This document shows positions 1-6,041 of a stretch of 12,070 nt of DNA, piece by piece. Both the position numbers and the translations under genes were made by a program. How positions within the stretch are numbered: position 1 is the first letter of the stretch; each line of letters starts with the position of its first letter. This DNA is from CAYXRK01 sp964467615 (GTDB lineage Bacteria > Hydrogenedentota > Hydrogenedentia > Hydrogenedentales > GCA-2746185). The DNA lies in the NCBI GenBank assembly GCA_964467615.1, contig CAYXRK010000151.1, positions 1 to 12,070 of the forward strand, given 5' to 3'. The notes below the pieces were generated by a model. The model did no database searches, was not told the origin of the DNA, and was given only the letters and a program-made list of their open reading frames with translations.

Positions 1-705
1 GAGGCCGGGTTCGATGGGCGGAAGTTCTGGATAGGAAGCCACCGGTTTCTTCATGAGCGCGGACAGGAGACCGCCGAAGGACACGAGCACGCGCTGGCGT
101 TGGAAGATGAAGGGCATTCGGTGATCGCGATCGGCAACGCGGAGCACATGTGCGGCCTGCTGAGCGTTGCGGACTCGGTGCGGCCGGAAGCGCGCGCGGC
201 GATAAAGGCCTTGCGTGATTCTGGTGTCGAACATATCGTGATGCTCACCGGCGACAACGAGGGCACCGCTCGGGCGATTTCGCGGGCGGCGGGAGTCGAT
301 GCGTACCGATCCGAATTGTTGCCGGAAGACAAGGCCACGGCGATTTCGGAGTTGGTGCGCGAGTTCGGGCAGGTGGCGATGGTGGGCGACGGCGTGAACG
401 ACGCGCCGGCGATGGCGACGGCGACCTTGGGCATCGCCATGGGGGCGGCGGGAAGCGACGCGGCCATCGAAACGGCGGACATCGCGCTGATGTCGGACGA
501 CTTGTCCAAATTGCCGTGGCTAATCGGACACTCGCGTCGCGTGGTGCGCACGATCCGGACGAACATCGCGTTCGCGTTGGGGCTCAAGGTGGTGTTCATC
601 GCGTTGGCGTTCGCGGGCGCTGCGACCCTCTGGATGGCGATTGCGGCGGACATGGGGGCGTCGTTGTTGGTGATCGCGAACGCGCTGCGGCTTTTGCGCG
701 ATTGA
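1..705 (+). CDS. Heavy-metal-translocating P1B-type ATPase, C-terminal part (Zn/Cd/Pb type)
   Basis: This is an ATP-driven inner-membrane exporter of soft divalent metals. The frame is open from base 1, so the N-terminal metal-binding domain, first membrane helices and DKTGT phosphorylation site lie outside the window; 234 residues remain. Visible in order are the end of the nucleotide-binding domain (GRKFWIGSHRFLHE), the P-domain TGD motif (about residue 83), the hinge GDGVNDAPA (about 129-137), and two C-terminal membrane helices. These carry N188, K196 (N-x7-K) and, 20 residues later, DMG at 217-219. The N-x7-K-x10-20-DxG signature is that of the P1B-2 (ZntA/CadA) subgroup, which points to Zn2+, Cd2+ or Pb2+ rather than Cu+, whose transporters have different signature residues in these helices. 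The gene ends with TGA at 703-705 and converges on the next gene. The family is certain. The specificity is inferred from the helix motifs and would need the missing CPC motif for confirmation. Confidence 0.95.
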   Translation, partial: EAGFDGRKFWIGSHRFLHERGQETAEGHEHALALEDEGHSVIAIGNAEHMCGLLSVADSVRPEARAAIKALRDSGVEHIVMLTGDNEGTARAISRAAGVDAYRSELLPEDKATAISELVREFGQVAMVGDGVNDAPAMATATLGIAMGAAGSDAAIETADIALMSDDLSKLPWLIGHSRRVVRTIRTNIAFALGLKVVFIALAFAGAATLWMAIAADMGASLLVIANALRLLRD

Positions 706-741
706 TATCAGAGGGGACGAGATCCTGATTCGCACGCCGCC

Positions 742-758
742 AGTTCGCCATGCGAACT
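742..758 (+). terminator. Short hairpin between convergent genes, possible terminator
   Basis: A perfect 7-bp inverted repeat (AGTTCGC / GCGAACT) with a 3-base loop lies 37 bases after the ATPase stop. It is followed by TTT and a moderately T-rich stretch. On the minus strand no T-run follows, so it would serve mainly the ATPase transcript. The stem is short and only four of its pairs are G-C, so termination is plausible but not strongly supported. Confidence 0.35.
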
Positions 759-766
759 TTCGTCAG

Positions 767-1438
767 TTACTTTTCGACGGTTGACACCGGCGGGGAAATA
801 GGCACAGGAACACGAGCGGGATCCCACGAAATAATATCATCGCCGGGTGCGCTGGGTTGTTCGAAGACGCCGTTGGCGCCGGCGGAAAAGATGAAGATCA
901 ATGCTTCGCTGTCCTGTGCGCGAAAGGGATCGTTCGGGTCGTCCGGGTTCGGAATGTAGAAGCGATACGGATTGCCCCAAGGGTCGATGATGGCATCCGC
1001 TTGGTCAATATCCACGTACTGTTGACCCAAGTTAGCGCGAATCGATTCTTTGAGCGGTGCGGCCGCCTCTCGGCCGTGAAGCAAGACATCGACGACATAG
1101 GTCGTGTGCAACATCAACGTCTCTTCAATATCATCAGCATAGAGGGCGTCCGGCTCAGCGAAGAGGTGGGGAAAGATAGCGACGCCAGCTTCCGCTTGTA
1201 GACTGGTCGCCGCGGTCTCCAGATACCGAATATCGTACGTCGCCGTTTCATCCTGTCCTACAACAACGATTGTGTACGGACCGATGAAGCCTGCGAGGTC
1301 AAGGCTCGGTTCAAAGACGTAAACGAAACCGAACAAGCCGAGAATCAATACGACCGCGCACACGGCAAGAATACGTAGCATTCTATTTCGAGCCCGCTTG
1401 CCGCGGGAATCGTCGATATTCGGATCGTCATCAAACAT
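767..1438 (-). CDS. Membrane-anchored protein with GspG-like (major pseudopilin) C-terminal domain
   Basis: The product has 223 residues. An acidic N-terminus (1-10) is followed by a basic patch (KRARNR, 14-19) and one hydrophobic helix (about 21-42). This arrangement predicts an N-in, C-out anchor. The periplasmic part ends in a block typical of type II secretion GspG: DPWGNPY (152-158), SAGANG (185-190) and GDDIISW (199-205). The last two correspond to the calcium-binding C-terminal loop of GspG. The usual class III prepilin leader (a short basic leader, cleaved G, then F-T-L-x-E) is absent, so normal prepilin-peptidase processing is not expected. The middle (about 60-145) is not recognised. 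The gene starts 54 bases after the stop of the upstream phosphodiesterase gene on the same strand, so the two may be co-transcribed. No good ribosome-binding site precedes the ATG. The domain match is by motif only; the function is unknown. Confidence 0.8.
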   Translation of the reverse strand: MFDDDPNIDDSRGKRARNRMLRILAVCAVVLILGLFGFVYVFEPSLDLAGFIGPYTIVVVGQDETATYDIRYLETAATSLQAEAGVAIFPHLFAEPDALYADDIEETLMLHTTYVVDVLLHGREAAAPLKESIRANLGQQYVDIDQADAIIDPWGNPYRFYIPNPDDPNDPFRAQDSEALIFIFSAGANGVFEQPSAPGDDIISWDPARVPVPISPPVSTVEK

Positions 1439-1492
1439 GGTGCTCGCTATAATCGACGCCCTGTCCGTAAACCGGGGGTTTGGATATACCGT

Positions 1493-3517
1493 CTAGAATA
1501 GGTTTTTGCCCTCGAAATCGCTGGGAATGGCGCGCCCTAGGTAGTTGAGCGTGGTGACGCCGATATCGACCAAGTCTGGTTTCTCGGCGGTGATGGGTTT
1601 GTTCGAGAAGAAGATGCCGGGGGTGATGACTGGATCCGAGGCTGCGTGTTCGCCGGACCACTTGTCGTCGTTGTCCTCGAAGAGTTCCGAAGGGGCCGTC
1701 CCCTTCACGGCGTCTTTGGTTGATTGGTAGCCCTCGGCGTAACCGAGTTGGATGTCGGGCGCGTCGGCGGAGGCGATGCCCTTGTAATCGGCGCGCGTGT
1801 AGATTTGGGAGAAGACTTTTTCGCCGGTCTTGGGGTCGGTGACGGCAAGGAGCTTTTCGCGAATCTCGGCAATGACGGCGTCGGCGGCTTTGGGATCGAC
1901 GATGCCTTTGCCTTCACGCCCGCGCAGGTTAAGGAAGATACTGCCGAGTCCAAGGTTGTAGGCTTTCGACGTCGGCCAATCGTAACCATCGAGGAAGGAT
2001 TTCGGATTGGTGGCGGTTGCGACGTCGGTCTGGCCTTCGACGCTGAGATACCCTTCGCGGATGAGCCAGGTGTTGACGTTGAAGCCGCGCCGGAAACTGT
2101 GGAACCCGTGATCCGACATGATCATGAGGAGGTCGTTGGGCGCGAGTTTCGCCATGACGTTGCCGACGATGCCGTCCATGATCGTGTAGCTGTCCTCGAC
2201 GACCCTTCCGTACTTCGCGGCCAATTCGGGCGTGTAGAGCGGGTGTTTGGAATCGCGGTAGGCCCAGAACATGTGGCTAACGCGATCAGGGCCGGTCGAG
2301 GCGGCGACGAGTAGGTCGAATTGGCCGCGATCCATTTCGTTCAACGCGAGGCGCTCGGTCCACGCCATCGTGTCGCGCACGTCCTGTAGAAAAACTTCGT
2401 TCGTCAGGGCGTCTTGCCGAAGCGCGTGCGTGTCGAATTCCCAGCCGATTGTCTTGAAAAAACCGTAGCGGTCCTTGAGTTCAGCGCCGTAACTTTCCGG
2501 AGTGGTGAAGCGAATGTACTGGTCAACCGGGTGGAACTGGAGGCAGGTCATGTAAAGGCGGACCTGGTCGCCCGCCTCGAGGACGTGGATGCGGCTGATG
2601 GATTTGACATCGTATTTGGCGGAGACGCTGAACGTCCATTCCAGCCACGGCGACCATTCGCCTTCGTTGAGCGCGATCTCCTGCTCGCCGTGTTTGACCG
2701 TGACGCGGCGGGCGCCGCGATCCGCCGAAACCGTGATCGGGACGGAGATGAATTTCTTTCGGTCCTTCGGATCGCGCAGCCCTTCGATTGCGACAGTGGC
2801 CGCGCCGTCCTTGAACATGAGCGGCAGGGCCACTCCGCCGGACAGCGCCTCTCTGGCCGAGATCGCGTCGGACATCAGGAAGAAGGTGCTGTTCGTGCCG
2901 CGGATGTCCGGCACGCCCAGGCCGCAAAGCATGCAGCTCTCTTCGAGGTCCTCGGCGGGATACGCGAAGGGAACGGTCAGGATTTTGACCTTCGATCCCT
3001 GTGCGTTGGCCGCTTTCCAAAACGAGTCGCCTTTGCGGATGTTGTCGAATTGCGGCGGCTTGGCGAGCGAACCGTCCGCGGCCAAGACGGGCTCGGTGGG
3101 GTTGCCGAAACCAACGCCGGGGGCATAAGTCGCGGGAGTGCGGAGGAGGAAGTCATAGACACCGTGGTTTCCGGGATGCTTCGAAGTGGTGAATGACGAC
3201 CAGGCGGTAGGCGATTGCGGCGGGTTCGAGGAGGCGAGGCGGGCGTACGTGCCTTGGTCGCGCAGTTCGGCGAGATTGGGCAGTTCGCCCGCCGCGAACA
3301 TGGCGTCGACGATGCTGGGTTCGACGCCGTCAAAACCGAGGATTACGACGCGTCCCTTGGGATCGCCGACGGGTTTGAGGCCCTCGGCGGGAGCGGCCTG
3401 CTTGACGACGGCCGCGGCTTCGGGGTCGCCCTGTTCGGACGGCGAGGGCTGTCCGCCGCACGCGGCGGCACAAAGGGCAACAAGACACGACAGGGTGGGA
3501 CGGACGAAGCGTTTCAT
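1493..3517 (-). CDS. Type I phosphodiesterase / alkaline-phosphatase-superfamily hydrolase, probable lipoprotein
   Basis: This is a 674-residue predicted phosphohydrolase of the two-metal alkaline phosphatase superfamily (nucleotide pyrophosphatase/phosphodiesterase branch, resembling COG3379). A basic hydrophobic leader ends at AAAC (C20), followed by a Gly/Pro/Ser linker. This fits a lipoprotein, although the lipobox is not ideal. All seven expected active-site residues appear in order: D63 (GFDGVE), the nucleophile T104 (SPTAWSSF), D411 and H415 (GPDRVSH), D469-H470 (MSDHGF) and H623 (GEH). Threonine as nucleophile indicates the phosphodiesterase-like branch rather than sulfatase, which needs a formylglycine Cys/Ser. 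The region about 200-340 is a large insertion with a beta-rich look. The start at 3517 gives the signal peptide directly. Substrate is unknown; nucleotides, phospholipid head groups or phosphonates are all possible. Its likely promoter is at 3585-3612, and the GspG-like gene follows 54 bases downstream. Confidence 0.9.
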   Translation of the reverse strand: MKRFVRPTLSCLVALCAAACGGQPSPSEQGDPEAAAVVKQAAPAEGLKPVGDPKGRVVILGFDGVEPSIVDAMFAAGELPNLAELRDQGTYARLASSNPPQSPTAWSSFTTSKHPGNHGVYDFLLRTPATYAPGVGFGNPTEPVLAADGSLAKPPQFDNIRKGDSFWKAANAQGSKVKILTVPFAYPAEDLEESCMLCGLGVPDIRGTNSTFFLMSDAISAREALSGGVALPLMFKDGAATVAIEGLRDPKDRKKFISVPITVSADRGARRVTVKHGEQEIALNEGEWSPWLEWTFSVSAKYDVKSISRIHVLEAGDQVRLYMTCLQFHPVDQYIRFTTPESYGAELKDRYGFFKTIGWEFDTHALRQDALTNEVFLQDVRDTMAWTERLALNEMDRGQFDLLVAASTGPDRVSHMFWAYRDSKHPLYTPELAAKYGRVVEDSYTIMDGIVGNVMAKLAPNDLLMIMSDHGFHSFRRGFNVNTWLIREGYLSVEGQTDVATATNPKSFLDGYDWPTSKAYNLGLGSIFLNLRGREGKGIVDPKAADAVIAEIREKLLAVTDPKTGEKVFSQIYTRADYKGIASADAPDIQLGYAEGYQSTKDAVKGTAPSELFEDNDDKWSGEHAASDPVITPGIFFSNKPITAEKPDLVDIGVTTLNYLGRAIPSDFEGKNLF

Positions 3518-3584
3518 TTCGAGGGTTCCATGCTTAGAGTTTCGCGAGATTTAGCGATCATGCCAGCTTTGATGAAGAAAAGTC

Positions 3585-3612
3585 AGCATACCTTTGCTTA
3601 TACTTGGGTCAA
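3585..3612 (-). promoter_or_regulatory. Probable sigma-70 promoter for the phosphodiesterase gene
   Basis: On the minus strand, TTGACC (complement of 3607-3612; 5 of 6 matches to TTGACA) and TATGCT (complement of 3585-3590; 4 of 6) are separated by 16 bases. Transcription would begin near 3577, leaving a leader of about 60 bases before the ATG at 3517. The plus strand has a TATACT at 3599-3604, which could be the -10 of the divergent DUF433 gene, so the two promoters may overlap. The evidence is sequence resemblance only. Confidence 0.4.
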
Positions 3613-3631
3613 GCGTGGAGTGCAGCGTCCA

Positions 3632-3982
3632 ATGGCTACGGTCCCGGTATACGGCTATATCGTCGAGACGCCGGGGTACTGCGGAGGGAAACCCCGGATC
3701 GACGGCCACCGAATCAAGGTGCAGCACGTGGCCATCTGGCACGACCAGATGGGGATGAGTCCGGAGGACATTCTGCGGAGTTACCCTCAGTTGTCGTTGG
3801 CAAAGGTCCGCGCGGCGCTTTCGTACTACTACGACAATAAGGAGAAGATCGACGCGGCGATCCGCGAAGACGAGGAGTTCATTGAACAACTGGAAAGAAC
3901 GACGCCATCCAAACTACCGTCTAACTTTCTGATCATCGACGTGTCTAGTGACACGACTTCGACGCGTATCGTCCACGAGTGA
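3632..3982 (+). CDS. DUF433 domain protein (antitoxin-like, possible DNA-binding)
   Basis: The product has 116 residues if started at the ATG at 3632. That start has a GGAG 11 bases upstream and begins right at the conserved domain. In-frame ATGs at 3530, 3560 and 3572 would add up to 34 poorly conserved residues and overlap the divergent promoter, so I prefer 3632. The DUF433 core is clear: PGYCGGKPRIDGHRIKV (14-30), then GMSPEDILRSYPQLSL (41-56) and a helix with AALSYYYDNK (61-70). This family folds as a winged/helix-turn-helix-like domain and is often the antitoxin-type partner of PIN-like toxins (for example DUF5615). No such toxin lies next to it here. About 40 residues follow the domain, starting with an acidic helix. 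The TGA overlaps the GTG start of the glycosyltransferase by four bases (GTGA), which suggests translational coupling. A near-consensus -10 (TATACT, 3599-3604) lies upstream without a clear -35. Confidence 0.85.
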   Translation: MATVPVYGYIVETPGYCGGKPRIDGHRIKVQHVAIWHDQMGMSPEDILRSYPQLSLAKVRAALSYYYDNKEKIDAAIREDEEFIEQLERTTPSKLPSNFLIIDVSSDTTSTRIVHE

Positions 3983-4776
3983 GCGCGGAGCAGCCGACAT
4001 ACTCCATCATCATCCCCGCGTATAACGAATCGCTGAACATTCGCGAGACGGTTACGCGGGTGGCGGAACGATTGCGCGCCGAGGCGATCCCGTTCGAGGT
4101 GGTCGTGGTCAACGATCACAGCACCGACGACACGCCCCTGGCCGTCGAGGAAATCTGTAAACAATTCCCCGAGGTGCGCTTGGTGGACAACACGTCGCCC
4201 GGCGGGCTGGGGAGGGCCATTCGCTGTGGGCTCGCGAACTACAGCGGCGGTATCGTCGCGATCGTGATGGCGGACCTCTCGGATTCGCCCGAGGACATCG
4301 TGCGCTGCTACCGGAAGATCGAGGAGGGTTACGACTGCGTATTCGGGTCAAGGTTTATGCGCGGGAGCAGGGTGACGCAGTATCCGCCCATCAAGTTGGT
4401 GGTGAACCGGATCGGAAACTACGTCATTCGGCTGCTCTTCCTCACGCGCCACAACGACCTGACGAACGCGTTCAAGGTTTACCGGCGCCACGTCATTGAG
4501 TCGATTTCGCCGCTGCACGCGAGCCATTTCAACATCACTATCGAGATGTCGCTGTCGGCCCTCATTCGCCGCTACCGGATCGCGACGGTTCCGATCTCAT
4601 GGTCCGGGCGGACTGCGGGAGTGAGCAATCTTAAGCTGCGGGCGATGGGCCGGCGCTACGTTGCGACGATGCTCAAAATTTGGTTCGAGCGCTTGCTCAT
4701 CATCGACGACGTGCTCCAGGAATCAAAGTCGCGCCGGGAACTGAACGAAAACGCATCGGAGTCCGAGCGCAAATAA
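3979..4776 (+). CDS. Family 2 glycosyltransferase, polyprenyl-phosphate sugar synthase type
   Basis: This 265-residue GT-A fold enzyme is of the dolichyl/polyprenyl-phosphate mannosyltransferase kind. It transfers a sugar from a nucleotide sugar to a lipid phosphate or a related acceptor at the cytoplasmic face of the membrane. Visible motifs are YSIIIPAYNES (8-18), VVVVNDHSTDDT (41-52), the metal/nucleotide-binding MADLSDSPED (97-106, with D99 and D102), GSRFMRGS (123-130) and NAFKVYRR (163-170). The canonical DxD-type D-A-D is M-A-D here, as in many DPM1-like bacterial members. No C-terminal membrane domain is present, only hydrophobic stretches near 137-155 and 229-243. The start is GTG at 3979, overlapping the DUF433 stop; this is the only start near the first conserved strand. 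A strong hairpin follows four bases after the stop. Neither donor nor acceptor can be deduced. Confidence 0.9.
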   Translation: MSAEQPTYSIIIPAYNESLNIRETVTRVAERLRAEAIPFEVVVVNDHSTDDTPLAVEEICKQFPEVRLVDNTSPGGLGRAIRCGLANYSGGIVAIVMADLSDSPEDIVRCYRKIEEGYDCVFGSRFMRGSRVTQYPPIKLVVNRIGNYVIRLLFLTRHNDLTNAFKVYRRHVIESISPLHASHFNITIEMSLSALIRRYRIATVPISWSGRTAGVSNLKLRAMGRRYVATMLKIWFERLLIIDDVLQESKSRRELNENASESERK

Positions 4777-4779
4777 GAA

Positions 4780-4803
4780 GGGCCCGGCCGAGCGGCCGGG
4801 CCC
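4780..4803. terminator. Strong GC hairpin between convergent genes
   Basis: This is a perfect 10-bp stem (GGGCCCGGCC / GGCCGGGCCC) with a 4-base loop, sitting between the glycosyltransferase stop (4774-4776) and the peroxidase stop (4827-4829). On the minus strand the stem is followed by TTCTTATTT, so it is a good intrinsic terminator for the peroxidase transcript. On the plus strand no T-run follows. It may still pause or stabilise the 3' end of the glycosyltransferase transcript. Confidence 0.8.
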
Positions 4804-4826
4804 GTGACGCGAATACTAATAGTAAC

Positions 4827-5381
4827 TCAATCGCCACCGAGGGCTTTTTCGATTGCCGAGACCACTTCCGGGGCATCGGGTTTCACGGTGGGTTCGAAGC
4901 GGGCGATGACTTTTCCGTCCTTGCCGACGAGAAACTTCGTGAAGTTCCACTTGATGTCGCCGTTGAAATCGCCGTTCTCTTGCGTGAGTTCCTTATACAA
5001 AGGCGCGATGTCATCGCCCTTGACGGAAACCTTCGAGAACATCGGGAATTCGACGCCGAATTTGGTCGAGCAAAACGTCTTGATCTCTTCGTTCGTCCCA
5101 GGTTCCTGGCCCCCAAAATTGTTCGCGGGAAACCCGAGCACCTGGAAACCTTTGTCCTTGAATTTCTCGTGCAGACCGACCAGTTGTTCATACTGCGGGG
5201 TCAGCCCACACTTCGAGGCAACATTGACCATCAGGACCACTTTACCTTCGTAGTCCTTCAGATCGACTTCCTTGCCGTCGATATTCGTTACCTTTTGGTC
5301 GGTGACTTTCGCGCCGTCACTCGCAAACGCCGTCATCGTCATGCAGCCCAGTATCGCCAATACCATTGCCAACGCACGCAT
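4827..5381 (-). CDS. Exported glutathione peroxidase family thiol peroxidase
   Basis: This 184-residue thioredoxin-fold peroxidase reduces hydrogen peroxide or lipid hydroperoxides. A signal peptide (hydrophobic 3-19, likely cleavage after AFA at 20) sends it to the periplasm. The catalytic tetrad is intact: peroxidatic C58 (NVASKCGLT), Q92 (FGGQEPG) and W145-N146 (IKWNFTKF). A second cysteine at C104 (KTFCST) is placed where thioredoxin-dependent, non-animal GPx proteins carry the resolving Cys. It is therefore probably a 2-Cys, thioredoxin-like-dependent enzyme and not a selenoprotein. The length is normal for the family plus a signal peptide. The start at 5381 is supported by an AAGGAG Shine-Dalgarno (complement of 5389-5394) and by the signal peptide. 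It lies 65 bases downstream of ysxC on the same strand but has its own convincing promoter at 5412-5441. The transcript likely ends at the hairpin 4780-4803. Confidence 0.95.
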   Translation of the reverse strand: MRALAMVLAILGCMTMTAFASDGAKVTDQKVTNIDGKEVDLKDYEGKVVLMVNVASKCGLTPQYEQLVGLHEKFKDKGFQVLGFPANNFGGQEPGTNEEIKTFCSTKFGVEFPMFSKVSVKGDDIAPLYKELTQENGDFNGDIKWNFTKFLVGKDGKVIARFEPTVKPDAPEVVSAIEKALGGD

Positions 5382-5411
5382 TGATCCTCTCCTTCGGTTG
5401 GGAAGGCAAGG

Positions 5412-5441
5412 ATTCTACCCTGTCACCGCCCCCGATGCCAA
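5412..5441 (-). promoter_or_regulatory. Sigma-70-like promoter for the glutathione peroxidase
   Basis: On the minus strand, TTGGCA (complement of 5436-5441; 5 of 6 matches) and TAGAAT (complement of 5412-5417; 5 of 6) are separated by 18 bases. Transcription would start near 5404, giving a leader of about 23 bases that contains the AAGGAG ribosome-binding site. The promoter fits entirely in the 65-base gap after ysxC. The peroxidase can therefore probably be expressed independently of lon-ysxC. Confidence 0.6.
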
Positions 5442-5446
5442 TCGAA

Positions 5447-6037
5447 TCAACCCGGCGTCAATTGGTCCTCGATCACGCCCCACAATTCCTTCGTGCCCTG
5501 ACCGGTTTCCGCGGAAAACGGAATGATCAGCGCCTCGCGGTCAAGTTCGAGGGTCTCGCGGATGCGCTTGAGACTGCGAGGGAGTTCCGAGCGGCTCAAT
5601 TTGTCGACCTTCGTCGCGACGATGACGGTAGGGACTTCGGCCTCGTCCAACAGCGCGAGCATTTCCGCGTCCTTGTCGGTCGGAGCGTGCCGCGCGTCGA
5701 CGAGTTGGGCCACCATGCGCAAGAGTTCGCGACTGCTCAAATAGGAGGTCATGACCTTGCCCCATTCTTCCTTCACCGCGAGCGGCACTTTTGCGTAGCC
5801 GTAGCCCGGCAGATCGACGAAGTAGTACGCGTCGTTCACGTCGAAGAAGTTGATCGTCTGCGTCTTGCCTGGGGTGCCGCTGGTTTTTGCGAGGCCCTTG
5901 ATGCCGAGCAACTTGTTCAGCAGGCTGGATTTGCCTACATTCGAGCGCCCCACAAAAGCAATCTCTGGCCGCCGATCCTTCGGGTAGTGCTGAGGTTTGA
6001 TTGCGCTCTTAAGGAACAGCGCCGACGTGACGCGCAT
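5447..6037 (-). CDS. ysxC: Ribosome biogenesis GTPase YsxC/EngB
   Basis: This is a small essential GTPase (196 residues from the chosen start) that acts late in large ribosomal subunit assembly in many bacteria. All G motifs are visible: G1 GRSNVGKSS (30-38), the G2 threonine region KTSGTPGKTQ (51-60), G3 DLPGYGYA (75-82), G4 TKVD (142-145) and G5 FSAET (174-178). The N-terminal start MRVTSALFLKSA at 6037 matches where the family normally begins. The frame stays open upstream to 6115, inside lon, but those 26 residues are low-complexity Arg/Pro and read as an overlap artefact. The ATG follows the lon stop (6042-6044) after 4 bases, so translation is probably coupled to lon. The lon-ysxC order is also known from Bacillus. 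The protein has normal length with no missing motif. Confidence 0.96.
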   Translation of the reverse strand: MRVTSALFLKSAIKPQHYPKDRRPEIAFVGRSNVGKSSLLNKLLGIKGLAKTSGTPGKTQTINFFDVNDAYYFVDLPGYGYAKVPLAVKEEWGKVMTSYLSSRELLRMVAQLVDARHAPTDKDAEMLALLDEAEVPTVIVATKVDKLSRSELPRSLKRIRETLELDREALIIPFSAETGQGTKELWGVIEDQLTPG

Positions 6038-6041
6038 GCCG

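Noticed and set aside
51..653. 200-codon open frame on the minus strand inside the ATPase gene
   Set aside because: It is antisense to a clear P-type ATPase, has Ala/Ser/Thr-rich low-complexity composition and shows no motif; a GC-bias shadow.
1469..1481. 5-bp inverted repeat (AAACC / GGTTT) between the phosphodiesterase and GspG-like genes
   Set aside because: The stem is too short and no T-run follows on the minus strand, so I do not call a terminator.
1724..3196. Long plus-strand open frames (1724-2314 and 2414-3196) opposite the phosphodiesterase
   Set aside because: They lie wholly antisense to a gene with an intact seven-residue active site and read as Arg/Val/Gly/Asp-rich shadow translations without domains.
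3215..3631. Upstream extension of the DUF433 frame (255 residues in total)
   Set aside because: The extension is antisense to the phosphodiesterase N-terminus and crosses the divergent promoter; conserved DUF433 sequence starts only after 3632.
4680..5384. 234-codon plus-strand frame opposite the peroxidase
   Set aside because: It is antisense to an obvious glutathione peroxidase, overlaps the glycosyltransferase end and runs through a strong hairpin.
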